A stretch of DNA of 64,000 nucleotides from contig NZ_PTRA01000001.1 in assembly GCF_002943425.1 (NCBI RefSeq), forward strand, positions 2,294,001-2,358,000. The letters are read 5' to 3'. Below, in pieces: positions 14,197-23,488 of the stretch. The stretch is from Siphonobacter curvatus. GTDB lineage: Bacteria > Bacteroidota > Bacteroidia > Cytophagales > Spirosomataceae. Position 1 is the first letter of the stretch. Every line of letters begins with the position of its first letter. A program made the translations under genes and the position numbers. Under the pieces are notes generated by a model. The model was not told the DNA's origin and ran no database searches. It was given only the letters and a program-made list of their open reading frames with translations.

Positions 14197-16494
14197 ATGA
14201 ATAATATATATATCTACGAATTTAAACATAAAGAAAAAGTATTAGAAGTTTTAAAGGAAATTTCAACTACTGTAATCTTTTGTTCAGGAAAAACTCTTAA
14301 TCAATCAGAAATCGTAAAAGAAATCAAGGATTTCTACCAATCTAATTACCAAACTGACAAGATTGTAGTGATTGGCGGTCTTTACCTTAAAGACCAACTA
14401 ATAGATATTTTTTCGACAAAAATTTTAGATACTTTTAAATATATACCTAAAAGAGAGGAGTCATATTTAAGAGATAATATAACGATATACACATTTGACA
14501 AAAATAGAAGCCTCACTGCAATCCAAGGTAAGGCATCTGACAAATTTAAATCGAAATATATTAACGAGGGTTTACAAAATATATTCCTTAAACGAGGTGG
14601 AATAGTTGAAAGTGCAGGATTACATCACTTTGTTTTTCCATCAGGGAAGCATTGCAATAAATTTTTAAGAACGGGGAATATACTACTAATTAGTTCAGAA
14701 ATATATTTTATTGCATTCACCCTTTTAAACAGATTTAATGAAGAAATACATAGCAAAATATATTGCGATACCTCTTCAATTAATGTTATAGCTTTTACTC
14801 TAATTGAATTAAAACATAGATTAAAAAAATCTTTTAAAAATGATATATCAGTAGAAAGCTTTAGTTCCTATGATGGAATACAGAACAACTCTATTAGCTA
14901 TCACAAAAACTCATTTTTTATAATTTCAGCATCAACTTCAGGAAATATTGTCGAAAAGCTTTTAAAAAATAATCCAATTATAGAAAATGATAATATTGTA
15001 ATCCTATTTTATTTAGGGGAAAGTGGCAATATCAGAAATAACATAATTTGCGACTTAACTATTAGCAATAAAAATCAAAATGGTATTAAAGAATTTGAAT
15101 CATATCAAAAGGATAATTGTGCATTATGCAAAACTGGTTCATATGCCTTAAGTGTATTTGGCGATGTCTTTTTATTAGATAGTCCTAAAATAAATAAACA
15201 TATTATAACAGTTAATGATGCAAATCCAAATTTGTCAAAATTTGTCCAACAATTTAAGTCAGTGAACCGTATTAATACAATTTTAAAAGTCAATTATAAA
15301 GAAAATACTTCTACAGAAGCATATGAGATATTTATAGACTATTCTGAAATAATTAATGGTATTAGGGAGAATAAATATCCAGAATATAAACAAAAAATCA
15401 ATCATTACATTGATCAATATGTACCAAGTAATGTTAGGTATATAGTTAATTTACGCGATCAGGCATCTAAGGATTTATCTATGTATATATATGATCAAAT
15501 TAACGAAAATTACACTCATGAAAGAAAACCTCAATTAATTGATCAGAATAGTATAGATAGCATAAACAGTGAAAGTACAGGAGCAGTTATAGTTGTAGGT
15601 TCTTGCATATCTAATGGGAAAAATTTACTTTATTTAAGCAGAGCTCTTAGGAAACATGAAAATTTGCGAATTTTGTACTTTATAGGCTTAACCAGAATGC
15701 AGAATGAGGGTAGCTTAAACTTTTTAATTAGCAATTTATCACACGGCAACTATGGTAAAAATACCAATTCATTTCATAGCATTGAAACTATGCCATGCGA
15801 TAATAGTTCTAAATTTAATTCTTGGCTTTCCGAAATTGAATTTTTAAAAGAGTTAACTTTATTCGTAGAGGATACCTATGGAAACAATGCTTTATTTAAG
15901 TCCTTTATCGAAGAAAGAAAACAGATAATATATAAAAGTTTAAGCAATACGCAACGAGGGTTATCTAATAATCTATTTTACCCTAGATATAAGTTTCAAA
16001 CAAACGAAACTGAAGAACTTATACTAAGAAAGAATTTTGCATTTTTTAATTTTGACAATTACTACCAACATGTAAGTCAATCAGATGTATATTTTACTAT
16101 TTCAAATATTATCAATCAGCTTAGAAGTTCTAATGGATCAAAACAATTAATACAATCTCCCTATATCAGAAATCTGCTTGATCCAGCAAATTTTGATCGC
16201 TTCAATGATGGCATAATACAAGCTTCTATCCTCCGTTGTGCAAGACCAGAAGAACTCAATTATTCATTAGATTTAGTGGCTTCACAAGCCATGTCAGCAA
16301 CCTTAGAAACATTGATTCGATATAATACTCAAGAACAGGGTGAAGCCTTACTAGAATTTCTATATGCTATTGCTAATAAAAAAATGTCACTAATGAAAGA
16401 ACATATTTTAAAAACCTTTTCATCAGAAAAAACAACTTCTTTACATCCCTTTTATAAAATGTTTACTGATTATATTTTAGCTAATATTATTTAG
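14197..16494 (+). CDS. Tandem degenerate phosphoribosyltransferase-like protein
   Basis: A 765-aa protein with two PRPP-loop-like segments: SFFIISASTSGN (239-250) and GAVIVVGSCISNGK (462-475). Both have the small-residue loop and preceding hydrophobic strand of type I PRTases, but the usual acidic DD pair is replaced (SA, GS). An orotate-PRTase-like HFVFPSGKH (about 144-152) precedes the first, and a CALC pair (C308, C311) could bind metal. The last 250 residues are helical and unrecognised. It follows the GHKL gene by 6 nt and overlaps the convergent sce7725 gene by 8 nt. It may bind a nucleotide without PRTase catalysis. Confidence 0.6.
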   Translation: MNNIYIYEFKHKEKVLEVLKEISTTVIFCSGKTLNQSEIVKEIKDFYQSNYQTDKIVVIGGLYLKDQLIDIFSTKILDTFKYIPKREESYLRDNITIYTFDKNRSLTAIQGKASDKFKSKYINEGLQNIFLKRGGIVESAGLHHFVFPSGKHCNKFLRTGNILLISSEIYFIAFTLLNRFNEEIHSKIYCDTSSINVIAFTLIELKHRLKKSFKNDISVESFSSYDGIQNNSISYHKNSFFIISASTSGNIVEKLLKNNPIIENDNIVILFYLGESGNIRNNIICDLTISNKNQNGIKEFESYQKDNCALCKTGSYALSVFGDVFLLDSPKINKHIITVNDANPNLSKFVQQFKSVNRINTILKVNYKENTSTEAYEIFIDYSEIINGIRENKYPEYKQKINHYIDQYVPSNVRYIVNLRDQASKDLSMYIYDQINENYTHERKPQLIDQNSIDSINSESTGAVIVVGSCISNGKNLLYLSRALRKHENLRILYFIGLTRMQNEGSLNFLISNLSHGNYGKNTNSFHSIETMPCDNSSKFNSWLSEIEFLKELTLFVEDTYGNNALFKSFIEERKQIIYKSLSNTQRGLSNNLFYPRYKFQTNETEELILRKNFAFFNFDNYYQHVSQSDVYFTISNIINQLRSSNGSKQLIQSPYIRNLLDPANFDRFNDGIIQASILRCARPEELNYSLDLVASQAMSATLETLIRYNTQEQGEALLEFLYAIANKKMSLMKEHILKTFSSEKTTSLHPFYKMFTDYILANII

Positions 16495-17422
16495 CTAATT
16501 CAAATAGTAGTTCAATATGATGTTTCATAGAGATCTTCTTAATACCTCCTAGACCAGGAAAATATTCTGATTTATGATTAGATCTGAACTCATTAGTTCC
16601 ATCCGTATTATCTCCAAATCTTCGTCCAGAGTTCAAAAAATCAATTAAATGATTTAAAGCTTCCAAATATTTACCAGCTTGATTTGATGGTCCATCTTTT
16701 CTATCAGATAGAAAATGGAACATCTTATTTTCACCATTCTCTGTTACTGTATAATGTATAACAACTGCATGCGGGTTTCCAGAACGTCCGTTATTATATT
16801 TCTTACCTACTGATAAAAAATCACTACAACCATAATATCCTTGTTGTTTGTAAAGGAAAACATTCTGACAATAATAGTCTTCTTGTGGATAATCTTTATT
16901 AGTCTTATGCTTGACAAATCCATCCCTTAATATGATTTTCTTGTTAGCAGGAAATGATATTCTATAGTTAGGCATTGTTTCGTCTTCATCAAAAATATTA
17001 TACTCTATAGATTCATCATTTTCAATAAATTCTATTAATTCATCCTGATCTTTATAGTTAGTATTGTGTATGATAACCTTTTTAAAGTTAGTATAGCCTG
17101 TTAAAATATTTATTATTTTTGAAATAGGTTCATCTTTATCTAATATGATACCAATATAAACGTTATTTAAATTTCCGCTTAGCAAGGGAAGAATCGTATT
17201 TTCTACTTCATTATCTTGAGTATGGTTACCAACCTTCGGATTAATTATCAATACAAACGGAAATCTACCTTCTCCTAGAAGTTTATACGTTTCTAAGTTC
17301 TCACCAGAAGTATTAACTGGTTCTATAATAGGTAAAAAGGATTCGCTTTGTACTAATCTTTCATTTGTTTCTAAAAGGGCGAGAAGCTCAAATTTTTTAC
17401 CTCTGAGATAGGGCATGTACAT
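16487..17422 (-). CDS. sce7725 family protein (beta family)
   Basis: A 311-aa protein whose N-terminus MYMPYLRGKKFELLAL and later FLPIIEPV segment match the sce7725 family, which travels with sce7726 in accessory regions. It has no membrane segment. The middle holds a conserved HYTV and FHFLSDR stretch, and the C-terminus is helical. It overlaps the upstream sce7726 gene by 26 nt in the same direction, so the two are one operon. Biochemical role unknown; a defence or mobile-element role is inferred from where the pair is usually found. Confidence 0.75.
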   Translation of the reverse strand: MYMPYLRGKKFELLALLETNERLVQSESFLPIIEPVNTSGENLETYKLLGEGRFPFVLIINPKVGNHTQDNEVENTILPLLSGNLNNVYIGIILDKDEPISKIINILTGYTNFKKVIIHNTNYKDQDELIEFIENDESIEYNIFDEDETMPNYRISFPANKKIILRDGFVKHKTNKDYPQEDYYCQNVFLYKQQGYYGCSDFLSVGKKYNNGRSGNPHAVVIHYTVTENGENKMFHFLSDRKDGPSNQAGKYLEALNHLIDFLNSGRRFGDNTDGTNEFRSNHKSEYFPGLGGIKKISMKHHIELLFELAK

Positions 17423-18299
17423 AAGGCGGAAATGGTTTGGAGTTAAAAGTATTATGTAGTTGTGTACATTCAGCCCCTGTGAAGTGCTTTCCTAAACATA
17501 ACATCTTTAGAGCTGCTCCTACACTTTTAACCAAGTCTAGCTGCTCATCTTTTAGTTTACGCTTACGCAATACCTTCACAAAGCTTTCGTGTGCTTCGAT
17601 ATTAGGTAATTGTTTAAATAAATTCAAGCAATAATCATATATTTTTGTATTGGGCATATTGGGAACCTTGTCAAACTTCTCTCTTATTAGTGAGCAATAC
17701 TCTGCTTTCCTTAGTGATGAAAACATAGCTGCATGATTTAATTGGCCGACATTAGACCTGGCTTCTTTAAGTGTGAATAGTCTGTTATTTTGGTTTAACA
17801 CCATAAGTCCAGCTGATTCAGGCAACAGTCTTTCAACCTTTACTGCGAACGCTTCATGGGTGACCACGAAAGTTTTATCAAACATTTCCGTGTAAGAGTT
17901 CAACTGAACGGGTAATCGGCTTAGTGAGTCTAGTTCCGTCTTAATTTCATAAGCAGTAGTAGTCCCGTTGACGATTAATAAGTCTAGTTGGGAAATACCA
18001 GCTCTAAATTCCGAGAAGAGAATGGCTTTCTTTAAAGAGTGCTTTTTAAGCAGTAACTGATTAGCTACCGTATTCTTGTAGACGTATTCGAAACGATAAT
18101 TCTGAGAAAGGTATTTGTAGATGAGTTCCAACGTCTGCTCTACTGTTGCGTAAGTAGGTAAACGGTGAATTAGCCCTGTTTCATTCAATATTTCCTTTAA
18201 CTTGTCCTGATAAGAATTCGTCAGATAGTCGTTAAGAAAGCTAGTAGTAAATACAGTAGCTAGCTTTTTATTGAAGGTCGGGTCAATCTTTGAACGCAT
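17397..18299 (-). CDS. sce7726 family protein, PD-(D/E)XK-nuclease-like
   Basis: A 300-aa protein with FEYVYKNTVANQLLLKKHSL then EFRAGISQLDLLIV and AYEIKTELD, the sce7726 pattern. E97, D106 and E118-x-K120 have the order and spacing of a PD-(D/E)XK nuclease active site, as seen in restriction-like and Cas4-like nucleases. The C-terminal 130 residues are helical. It is the first gene of a two-gene operon with sce7725. DNA cleavage is inferred from the motif and has not been shown for this protein. Confidence 0.75.
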   Translation of the reverse strand: MRSKIDPTFNKKLATVFTTSFLNDYLTNSYQDKLKEILNETGLIHRLPTYATVEQTLELIYKYLSQNYRFEYVYKNTVANQLLLKKHSLKKAILFSEFRAGISQLDLLIVNGTTTAYEIKTELDSLSRLPVQLNSYTEMFDKTFVVTHEAFAVKVERLLPESAGLMVLNQNNRLFTLKEARSNVGQLNHAAMFSSLRKAEYCSLIREKFDKVPNMPNTKIYDYCLNLFKQLPNIEAHESFVKVLRKRKLKDEQLDLVKSVGAALKMLCLGKHFTGAECTQLHNTFNSKPFPPYVHALSQR

Positions 18300-18759
18300 G
18301 GATGTAAAGTGCTAGAAGTGGGTAACTTCTTCTATAAACTGCCGTAAAAGTAAGACCAGACCTGTTCAATCCGACTTTATTAGACATGTTTTATAAACGA
18401 TTACCTCTAAATATTTATTGAGACGGCTAGTTTGTAGCTTGCCATATCCTTAGCAATATCGGTAGTTTGTCTAAGCAAGAGTTAACTTACCTTTAGAAGG
18501 AGGAGCTCCTTACATTAGCCTTTGCAAATCTTATAATCTTTAGGATGTCATGAACGCAATAAACTATACGCATCCTATATTTACACCAACATCCTACTGA
18601 ATATCAGATCATTAATAATATTTTATTTAATAAAAAACAAATTTTATTTTTTCGACGTTTGTATCAACAAAGCTATAATTATCGTATTATTGCTTGTAAC
18701 GTACCGTGAGGAGAGAGTCAGAGGGGCTGGAGGTACTTCACCTTTAATTAGTAAAGGGT
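18300..18759. other. Intergenic region at the end of the AT-rich block
   Basis: About 460 bp between sce7726 and ORF 18760. It holds promoters for both sides by necessity and a purine-rich leader (18706-18740). I see no gene, terminator or clear attachment-site repeat. Confidence 0.4.
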
Positions 18760-18948
18760 ATGAAAGCTCCACTTTCTAAAGAGATTGCCAAGGTCCTAAG
18801 GAATGATGCTTCAGCGAATAAATTGATCAGTACGATCATAAAAGCCAGAGAGTCGAATAAAGGGGTTGCTGTCACGGTAGATGGAAAGACCCAAGTGTAT
18901 CGATCTTCTGGGAGTTATCATTCGTCAAGCGTTGGTAAGAAAAAATGA
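18760..18948 (+). CDS. Small basic protein
   Basis: A 62-aa protein from ATG 18760: a helical first half (KEIAKVLRNDASANKLISTI), a beta-like KGVAVTVDGKTQVY and a Ser/Lys tail. No named family recognised. It precedes the membrane protein gene by 10 nt in the same direction, so the two are probably one operon. Confidence 0.5.
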   Translation: MKAPLSKEIAKVLRNDASANKLISTIIKARESNKGVAVTVDGKTQVYRSSGSYHSSSVGKKK

Positions 18949-18958
18949 TTTGTAACGC

Positions 18959-19858
18959 GTGAATTTTTTATTCGCCACTGTCCTGGTACTACTCATCGTG
19001 GCACCAGGACTTACTTTTTTTAGGGCTTATTATTCTGGATCGTTCTCACATCGCTATGGAAGGCTCACCATATCCGACCAAATCTTTAGGTCGATTGTTC
19101 CTGGGATCACTGCACAGGCCATTGCTATCCTTTTCGTTAACGAATGTCCACTCTTAGATTCAGTAGATCTGCGAATTCTTGGTATGCTGCTAATTGGGCC
19201 CAAGGATGATGCTACTGTTAAAGAAAGCTTTCAAGTAATCGAGGCGTCCTTGGGAAGAGTAATTACCTATCATTTATTGTTAATTCTACTGGGAGCTTTG
19301 TTAGGCTGGAGAGCCCGCAGCTTCATACGTCGGAAAAAATTCGATCGCAGGTTGAACTGGCTTCGCTATGATAACAAGTGGTTTTACTTATTAAAAGGTG
19401 AAGTGGTAGAATTCAAAGATGGGGAAGATATCTTTGGTTTTTCAGATGCAAGTCTCATCCGGTTTGTTATTGTAGATATACTAACGAAAGTAGAAGGAGG
19501 CAATGTTATCTACACTGGTGCACTCTATGACTTTGATTTGGAACAGGATGGCGGCTTGAAAACCTTGCACATAAGAGCCGCTCAGCGAAAATTTGTCAAA
19601 ATTGCGGCATCCCTATCTAAGGACTCAGAAACTACCCCTGACACCTTACAAAATATGGAGGAACAGGAATCTGTAGACGTAGTTTCAGAATCGCTTCAGG
19701 CCGAAGAACTAGAATCGGAATATCAGGAAATTCCTGGAAAGCTCTTGACTATTCCCTATAGCCAAATCATTAATATGAATATTTCCTATTATGTAGTGGA
19801 AACAGAAGTAACTAACACTACTAACGGCGTTGAACCTTCTGACATCAGAGAGGTGTAG
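18959..19858 (+). CDS. Membrane protein with two spans and a soluble domain
   Basis: A 299-aa protein from GTG 18959. Hydrophobic segments at about 1-20 and 95-118 (LLLILLGALLGW) give two spans around a periplasmic loop. A cytoplasmic domain (about 130-235) contains WLRYDNKWFYLLKGE and two beta-rich stretches, then a Glu/Ser-rich linker and a final beta segment. It may belong to the DUF6338-type group, but I am not sure. Its neighbour is the 62-aa protein upstream. A terminator lies 160 nt downstream. Confidence 0.5.
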   Translation: MNFLFATVLVLLIVAPGLTFFRAYYSGSFSHRYGRLTISDQIFRSIVPGITAQAIAILFVNECPLLDSVDLRILGMLLIGPKDDATVKESFQVIEASLGRVITYHLLLILLGALLGWRARSFIRRKKFDRRLNWLRYDNKWFYLLKGEVVEFKDGEDIFGFSDASLIRFVIVDILTKVEGGNVIYTGALYDFDLEQDGGLKTLHIRAAQRKFVKIAASLSKDSETTPDTLQNMEEQESVDVVSESLQAEELESEYQEIPGKLLTIPYSQIINMNISYYVVETEVTNTTNGVEPSDIREV

Positions 19859-20650
19859 TTCTAAGCTTTTGTTCTTGACAACCTTGTTCTTAGAGTTTAT
19901 GTTTGCATAAGCAAGGCAGCACCTACAACCGCACCTTACTTAGACCTCCATAGCTTACATTGCTGATTATCAATTTGTTTATAGCACATAACTGTGTCTC
20001 CCCAACGTCACAGTCAAAAACCCGTTCTGGAGCAATCTGAACGGGTTTTTTCTTGTCTTAATGGGTTGTGGTAAGTGCGGTCCTGTCGATAAGATCACCC
20101 CGGGATCTGATCCTTCTTACGTCTAGTTACAGGCAGTACGGCTCAAAACTATAGTAAAACGATGGCTTGTCGTTTACTACCGCTAGTCGCTGGCTCACGG
20201 CTACCTTCCCTCTAATCATCTTTTTCGGTTTCATTCAATGTACTACACTGAGAACCAGGCACTAATTTACCTTTTACATACCTCAGAAAGGTTACCGTCA
20301 CCGATGAAATTCTACAATAGCTACTAAGCTTTCCTGTTCGGAAAATTCTAAGAACAAAAATGGAGTAGCGTACGCAGAGCTAAATGTTTCCTTCATTCTC
20401 AAAGAATTTTAGCCTTGGACTGATAATACGTTTACCATAAGAAAAGAAAACAGCATCCTAATTCCCCTTTGTGACAACAAGAATTGTTTTGAATAAAATC
20501 TTCGATGATTTATTCCATTATCTTATATCATCTATTAATACTCAATTAGTAACTTACCAGTCCTAATACAGGGGACATCTGAGAGTTTATTGATACTACT
20601 TCCAGTACCTAATTACGAGTTTTCCAATCCAAATTAAGATATAAAATAGC
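19859..20650. other. Long non-coding gap
   Basis: About 790 bp with no convincing ORF. Apart from the terminator at 20018-20050, I see no structure I can defend. Confidence 0.4.
20018..20050 (+). terminator. Intrinsic terminator
   Basis: AACCCGTTC (20018-20026) pairs with GAACGGGTT (20038-20046) around an 11-nt loop, followed by TTTT. It is placed to end transcription from gene 18959-19858, or from an unrecognised RNA in the 160 nt between. Confidence 0.7.
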
Positions 20651-21481
20651 ATGAGACGTCAGTTTTCACTTCCGTTAAGCAAAAGCCGTTTTCCCGACCT
20701 GAAGCGACTTTCTTTTGCCTTACAGGCAGCTCAAGTAGGAACCTGGGATTTGGATTTGGAACGAAGGCAAATCTGGTGGGATGAGCGATGCCGAGAACTG
20801 CACGGGTTTATTAAAGAAGTAGAAGTTCCCTATAAAACGTCATTAGAGTACATCCACCCCGACGATCAAAAACGGGTAGATCAGGCGGTTGCCTGGGCCC
20901 TAAATCCCAAATCTCTAGGTGACTACGAGATTGAATTCAGAACCATTGGTGGCGAAGATTATAAGCTACGTTGGGTACATAGCAAGGGACAGGCCTTTTT
21001 TGACGAAAACGGAAAGCCCTATCGCTTTTCAGGCATTATTCAGGACATCACCTCGCTGGTACAGGCCCGTCAGCAATTAGAGGCTAGCGAACGCCACTGG
21101 CGTAGCATGATTGAAAATTCTCCGGCCCCTACCGCCGTGCTCATCGGACGTGAAATGAACGTTCAGGCTTCTAATAAAGCAATGCTTGAAATCCTCGGTA
21201 GAGATGAAACTATTGTAGGCAAAAACCTTCTTGACGCTATTCCTGAATTTGAAAGTCAACCGATGGTCGGCCTGGCCCTAAAAGTTTATGAAACGGGTTA
21301 CATTTATCATGATCCGGAAGGCGGAGTGGCTATTTTGAAAGACAGCTGTTTACAAGAATATTGGTTTAACTACACCTACACGCCATTAGTCAACGAGAAG
21401 AAAAAGACATACGGCGTAATGGTTACAGCGATTGATGTTACAGCCCTGGTACACGCTCGCCGTCTATTAGAAGATAAGTAG
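20651..21481 (+). CDS. Tandem PAS/PAC protein without output domain
   Basis: A 276-aa protein with two PAS domains. The first (about 22-140) has GTWDLDLERRQIWWDE, YIHPDDQ and the PAC ending YRFSGIIQDITSL. The second (about 150-265) starts ERHWRSMIENSPAPTAVL and ends TYGVMVTAIDVTAL. The short coiled coil after it (HARRLLEDK) normally connects to a histidine kinase domain, but the ORF stops and nothing kinase-like follows. It is either a truncated sensor kinase or a stand-alone PAS adaptor. No signal peptide, so cytoplasmic. Confidence 0.75.
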   Translation: MRRQFSLPLSKSRFPDLKRLSFALQAAQVGTWDLDLERRQIWWDERCRELHGFIKEVEVPYKTSLEYIHPDDQKRVDQAVAWALNPKSLGDYEIEFRTIGGEDYKLRWVHSKGQAFFDENGKPYRFSGIIQDITSLVQARQQLEASERHWRSMIENSPAPTAVLIGREMNVQASNKAMLEILGRDETIVGKNLLDAIPEFESQPMVGLALKVYETGYIYHDPEGGVAILKDSCLQEYWFNYTYTPLVNEKKKTYGVMVTAIDVTALVHARRLLEDK

Positions 21482-22574
21482 AATCACTTTAAGATCTAAA
21501 CCTAATTACATGAGGCCTACAGATCAAAATTCTTACAACAGATTCTCTACAAAGTCAACGTCATAAAATGTGGCTTTCCTATATTTAAATCAATCTTTAA
21601 ATCTTCATCAAGATTATATTAGTGACTAAAAGTTTTTAGCCTTTTTTCCTTGCTTATAAATCTCATTGGCTTGGATACTAAGATACTTGTAACTTATATA
21701 ATCTTGCTGAAATTTTAAAGGTACCTAATCCGCAAGCTAAGCTACCCAACTCCATTTTTTCCCTAACACACTCTGAGTTAACCCAATAGGATTATTCGTA
21801 AATCGCTCCTAACGGGAACCAAGACACTTTGCTTGCCGTTTGTTAATCTTAATTCTTGTACAAATCTGTCATTACTTAGTAATATTTTGTACTTTTTTTA
21901 GGTAATGGTATAGCCTTTTAAGGTATACAGAAAAAATATAGCTCAATGTATAGGTTGATCTGAATATCTTTTCATCTGATTCTACTATAATGTTGATCAA
22001 ATTTATCATTAGCTAATTCAGAATTAGCTCATTTTTGGTCCAGTGACGTTTTAGATTCAGGAAAATTCATACGATTGCTGGTAAAGAACGTGGTGATTTG
22101 ATTGACATTTGGTAGTAAAATACTCTAGATTGTTAAAAATAAAGCGATTATAAACTATTGTTAACATTTATTGATCATATTTGACGTATAGTCTTAATTG
22201 ATTTACTTGTAAACACTTGTATTACCCAAACCCCTTTTGGTTTCCGGAAGGGGTTTATTGCGGGGCTTTTCTTGCTTTTCCTTTCTCTATCACAGCTTTT
22301 TCTACTAGGATGTAGTCCGTACATCTACAGTTGCTTTATTTCCTATCCAATGATCAGAGGAATTTTCTCATAGAATTCTTAAATTTGCGAATTATTTGAA
22401 AAAGGATTAGTATAACCTCATTGGCCTTGCTGGTGAGGTTTATTGTAGTCGGCGAAAAGAATGCATTTTGGACCGAATTTAACTTGAAAAAAATCGTTAG
22501 TACTAGCTGAGTTATAGTCTGAATACGAACTCATTAGTGTTTATCGAAGCGATCATTCCCTTATTATCCCCCCT
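21482..22574. other. Long AT-rich non-coding gap
   Basis: About 1.1 kb without a gene between the PAS protein and the exonuclease. It contains no kinase remnant that I can read. The only clear element is a strong hairpin at 22228-22256, roughly 750 nt after the PAS stop, so a small RNA ending there is possible. Confidence 0.45.
22228..22256 (+). terminator. Hairpin terminator without obvious upstream gene
   Basis: AAACCCCTT (22228-22236) pairs perfectly with AAGGGGTTT (22248-22256) around 11 nt; the following U-run is short (TTTATT). No ORF ends nearby, so it may mark the 3' end of an unannotated transcript. Confidence 0.55.
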
Positions 22575-23483
22575 ATGCTTGATTTCATTGCGATAGATTT
22601 TGAAAATGCTAATAATGCTAGATCCAGTGCCTGCTCTTTAGGCATTGCAGTGATAGAGAAAGGTGTTATTACCGATGTAAAGCATTGGTATATTAAGCCC
22701 TATCCCTTCGAAATGGGCTATTATCAGCAACGTGTCCATAAGATTACGCTTGAATCCCTTACCCTTGCTCCTGCTTTCGATGAGCTTTGGCCAGAAGTCC
22801 TTCCGTATTTAGAAGGCAAAACGGTACTTGCCCATAATGCGGCGTATGATTTAAACCTGTTACGGGGATTATTTGAGCACTATCACTTGTCTATTCAGGC
22901 CCTGCAATACGCTTGTACCGTAGACATGGCTCGTAGCACCTGGCCAAATGAACCGAAGCATTCGCTGGGTTACCTGGCTTATTATAACCAGCTCACATTC
23001 ACGCACCACCGGGCCGATGATGATGCACGTGTCTGTGCCCAGCTGGCCCTACGGATGGCTGAGTTACACGAAGCAGCCGATCTTGACGACCTCATTTACC
23101 GTACCAAGGTCAGCAAGCGGAACTTCGACGGTACCTATGCTACCTTAAAGCCTCAGCCTCGTACGCGACGAAATACGCCTTTCATTCCGAACTTGCATAC
23201 AGCAATAAACCATTCACACCCGTTTTACGGAAAATCAGTCGTATTTACGGGTGACCTTAGTGCGTTGGGACGTACGGAAGCTCAGCAGCTGGTCTGGCAG
23301 TGTGGTGGTATTGCGGCGAAAAATCTTTCTTACGCTACCCACTATATGGTCGTCGGTAAACAGAATGCTCAGTTAGTGGGGGAAGAACTGATATCTTCCA
23401 AAATGAAAAAAGCGGAAGAACTCCTCAGCCGTGGTTTTCCGCTGGTTATTCTGAATGAAGAAGAATTTCTGGCCATGTTGTAA
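22575..23483 (+). CDS. DEDDh 3'-5' exonuclease with BRCT domain
   Basis: A 302-aa protein. The exonuclease domain (1-165) shows Exo I IDFEN (D8, E10), Exo II AHNAAYD (about 87-93) and Exo III HRADDDA (about 145-151), the DEDDh set of the DnaQ/epsilon family. A linker leads to a C-terminal BRCT domain (about 215-302: GKSVVFTGDLSALGRTEAQQ ... THYMVVGKQNA). This architecture is known in stand-alone DnaQ-like exonucleases of Bacteroidota and Firmicutes and suggests DNA repair or recombination. It is probably monocistronic, convergent with the DUF3891 gene. Confidence 0.85.
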   Translation: MLDFIAIDFENANNARSSACSLGIAVIEKGVITDVKHWYIKPYPFEMGYYQQRVHKITLESLTLAPAFDELWPEVLPYLEGKTVLAHNAAYDLNLLRGLFEHYHLSIQALQYACTVDMARSTWPNEPKHSLGYLAYYNQLTFTHHRADDDARVCAQLALRMAELHEAADLDDLIYRTKVSKRNFDGTYATLKPQPRTRRNTPFIPNLHTAINHSHPFYGKSVVFTGDLSALGRTEAQQLVWQCGGIAAKNLSYATHYMVVGKQNAQLVGEELISSKMKKAEELLSRGFPLVILNEEEFLAML

Positions 23484-23488
23484 GTGTT

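Noticed and set aside
14197-16494. Active orotate phosphoribosyltransferase
   Set aside because: Both PRPP loops lack the acidic pair and the protein is far longer than pyrE; it is not a biosynthetic enzyme by sequence.
18300-18759. Attachment site at the end of the accessory block
   Set aside because: No direct repeat matching the other border could be seen, and no integrase or tRNA gene lies here.
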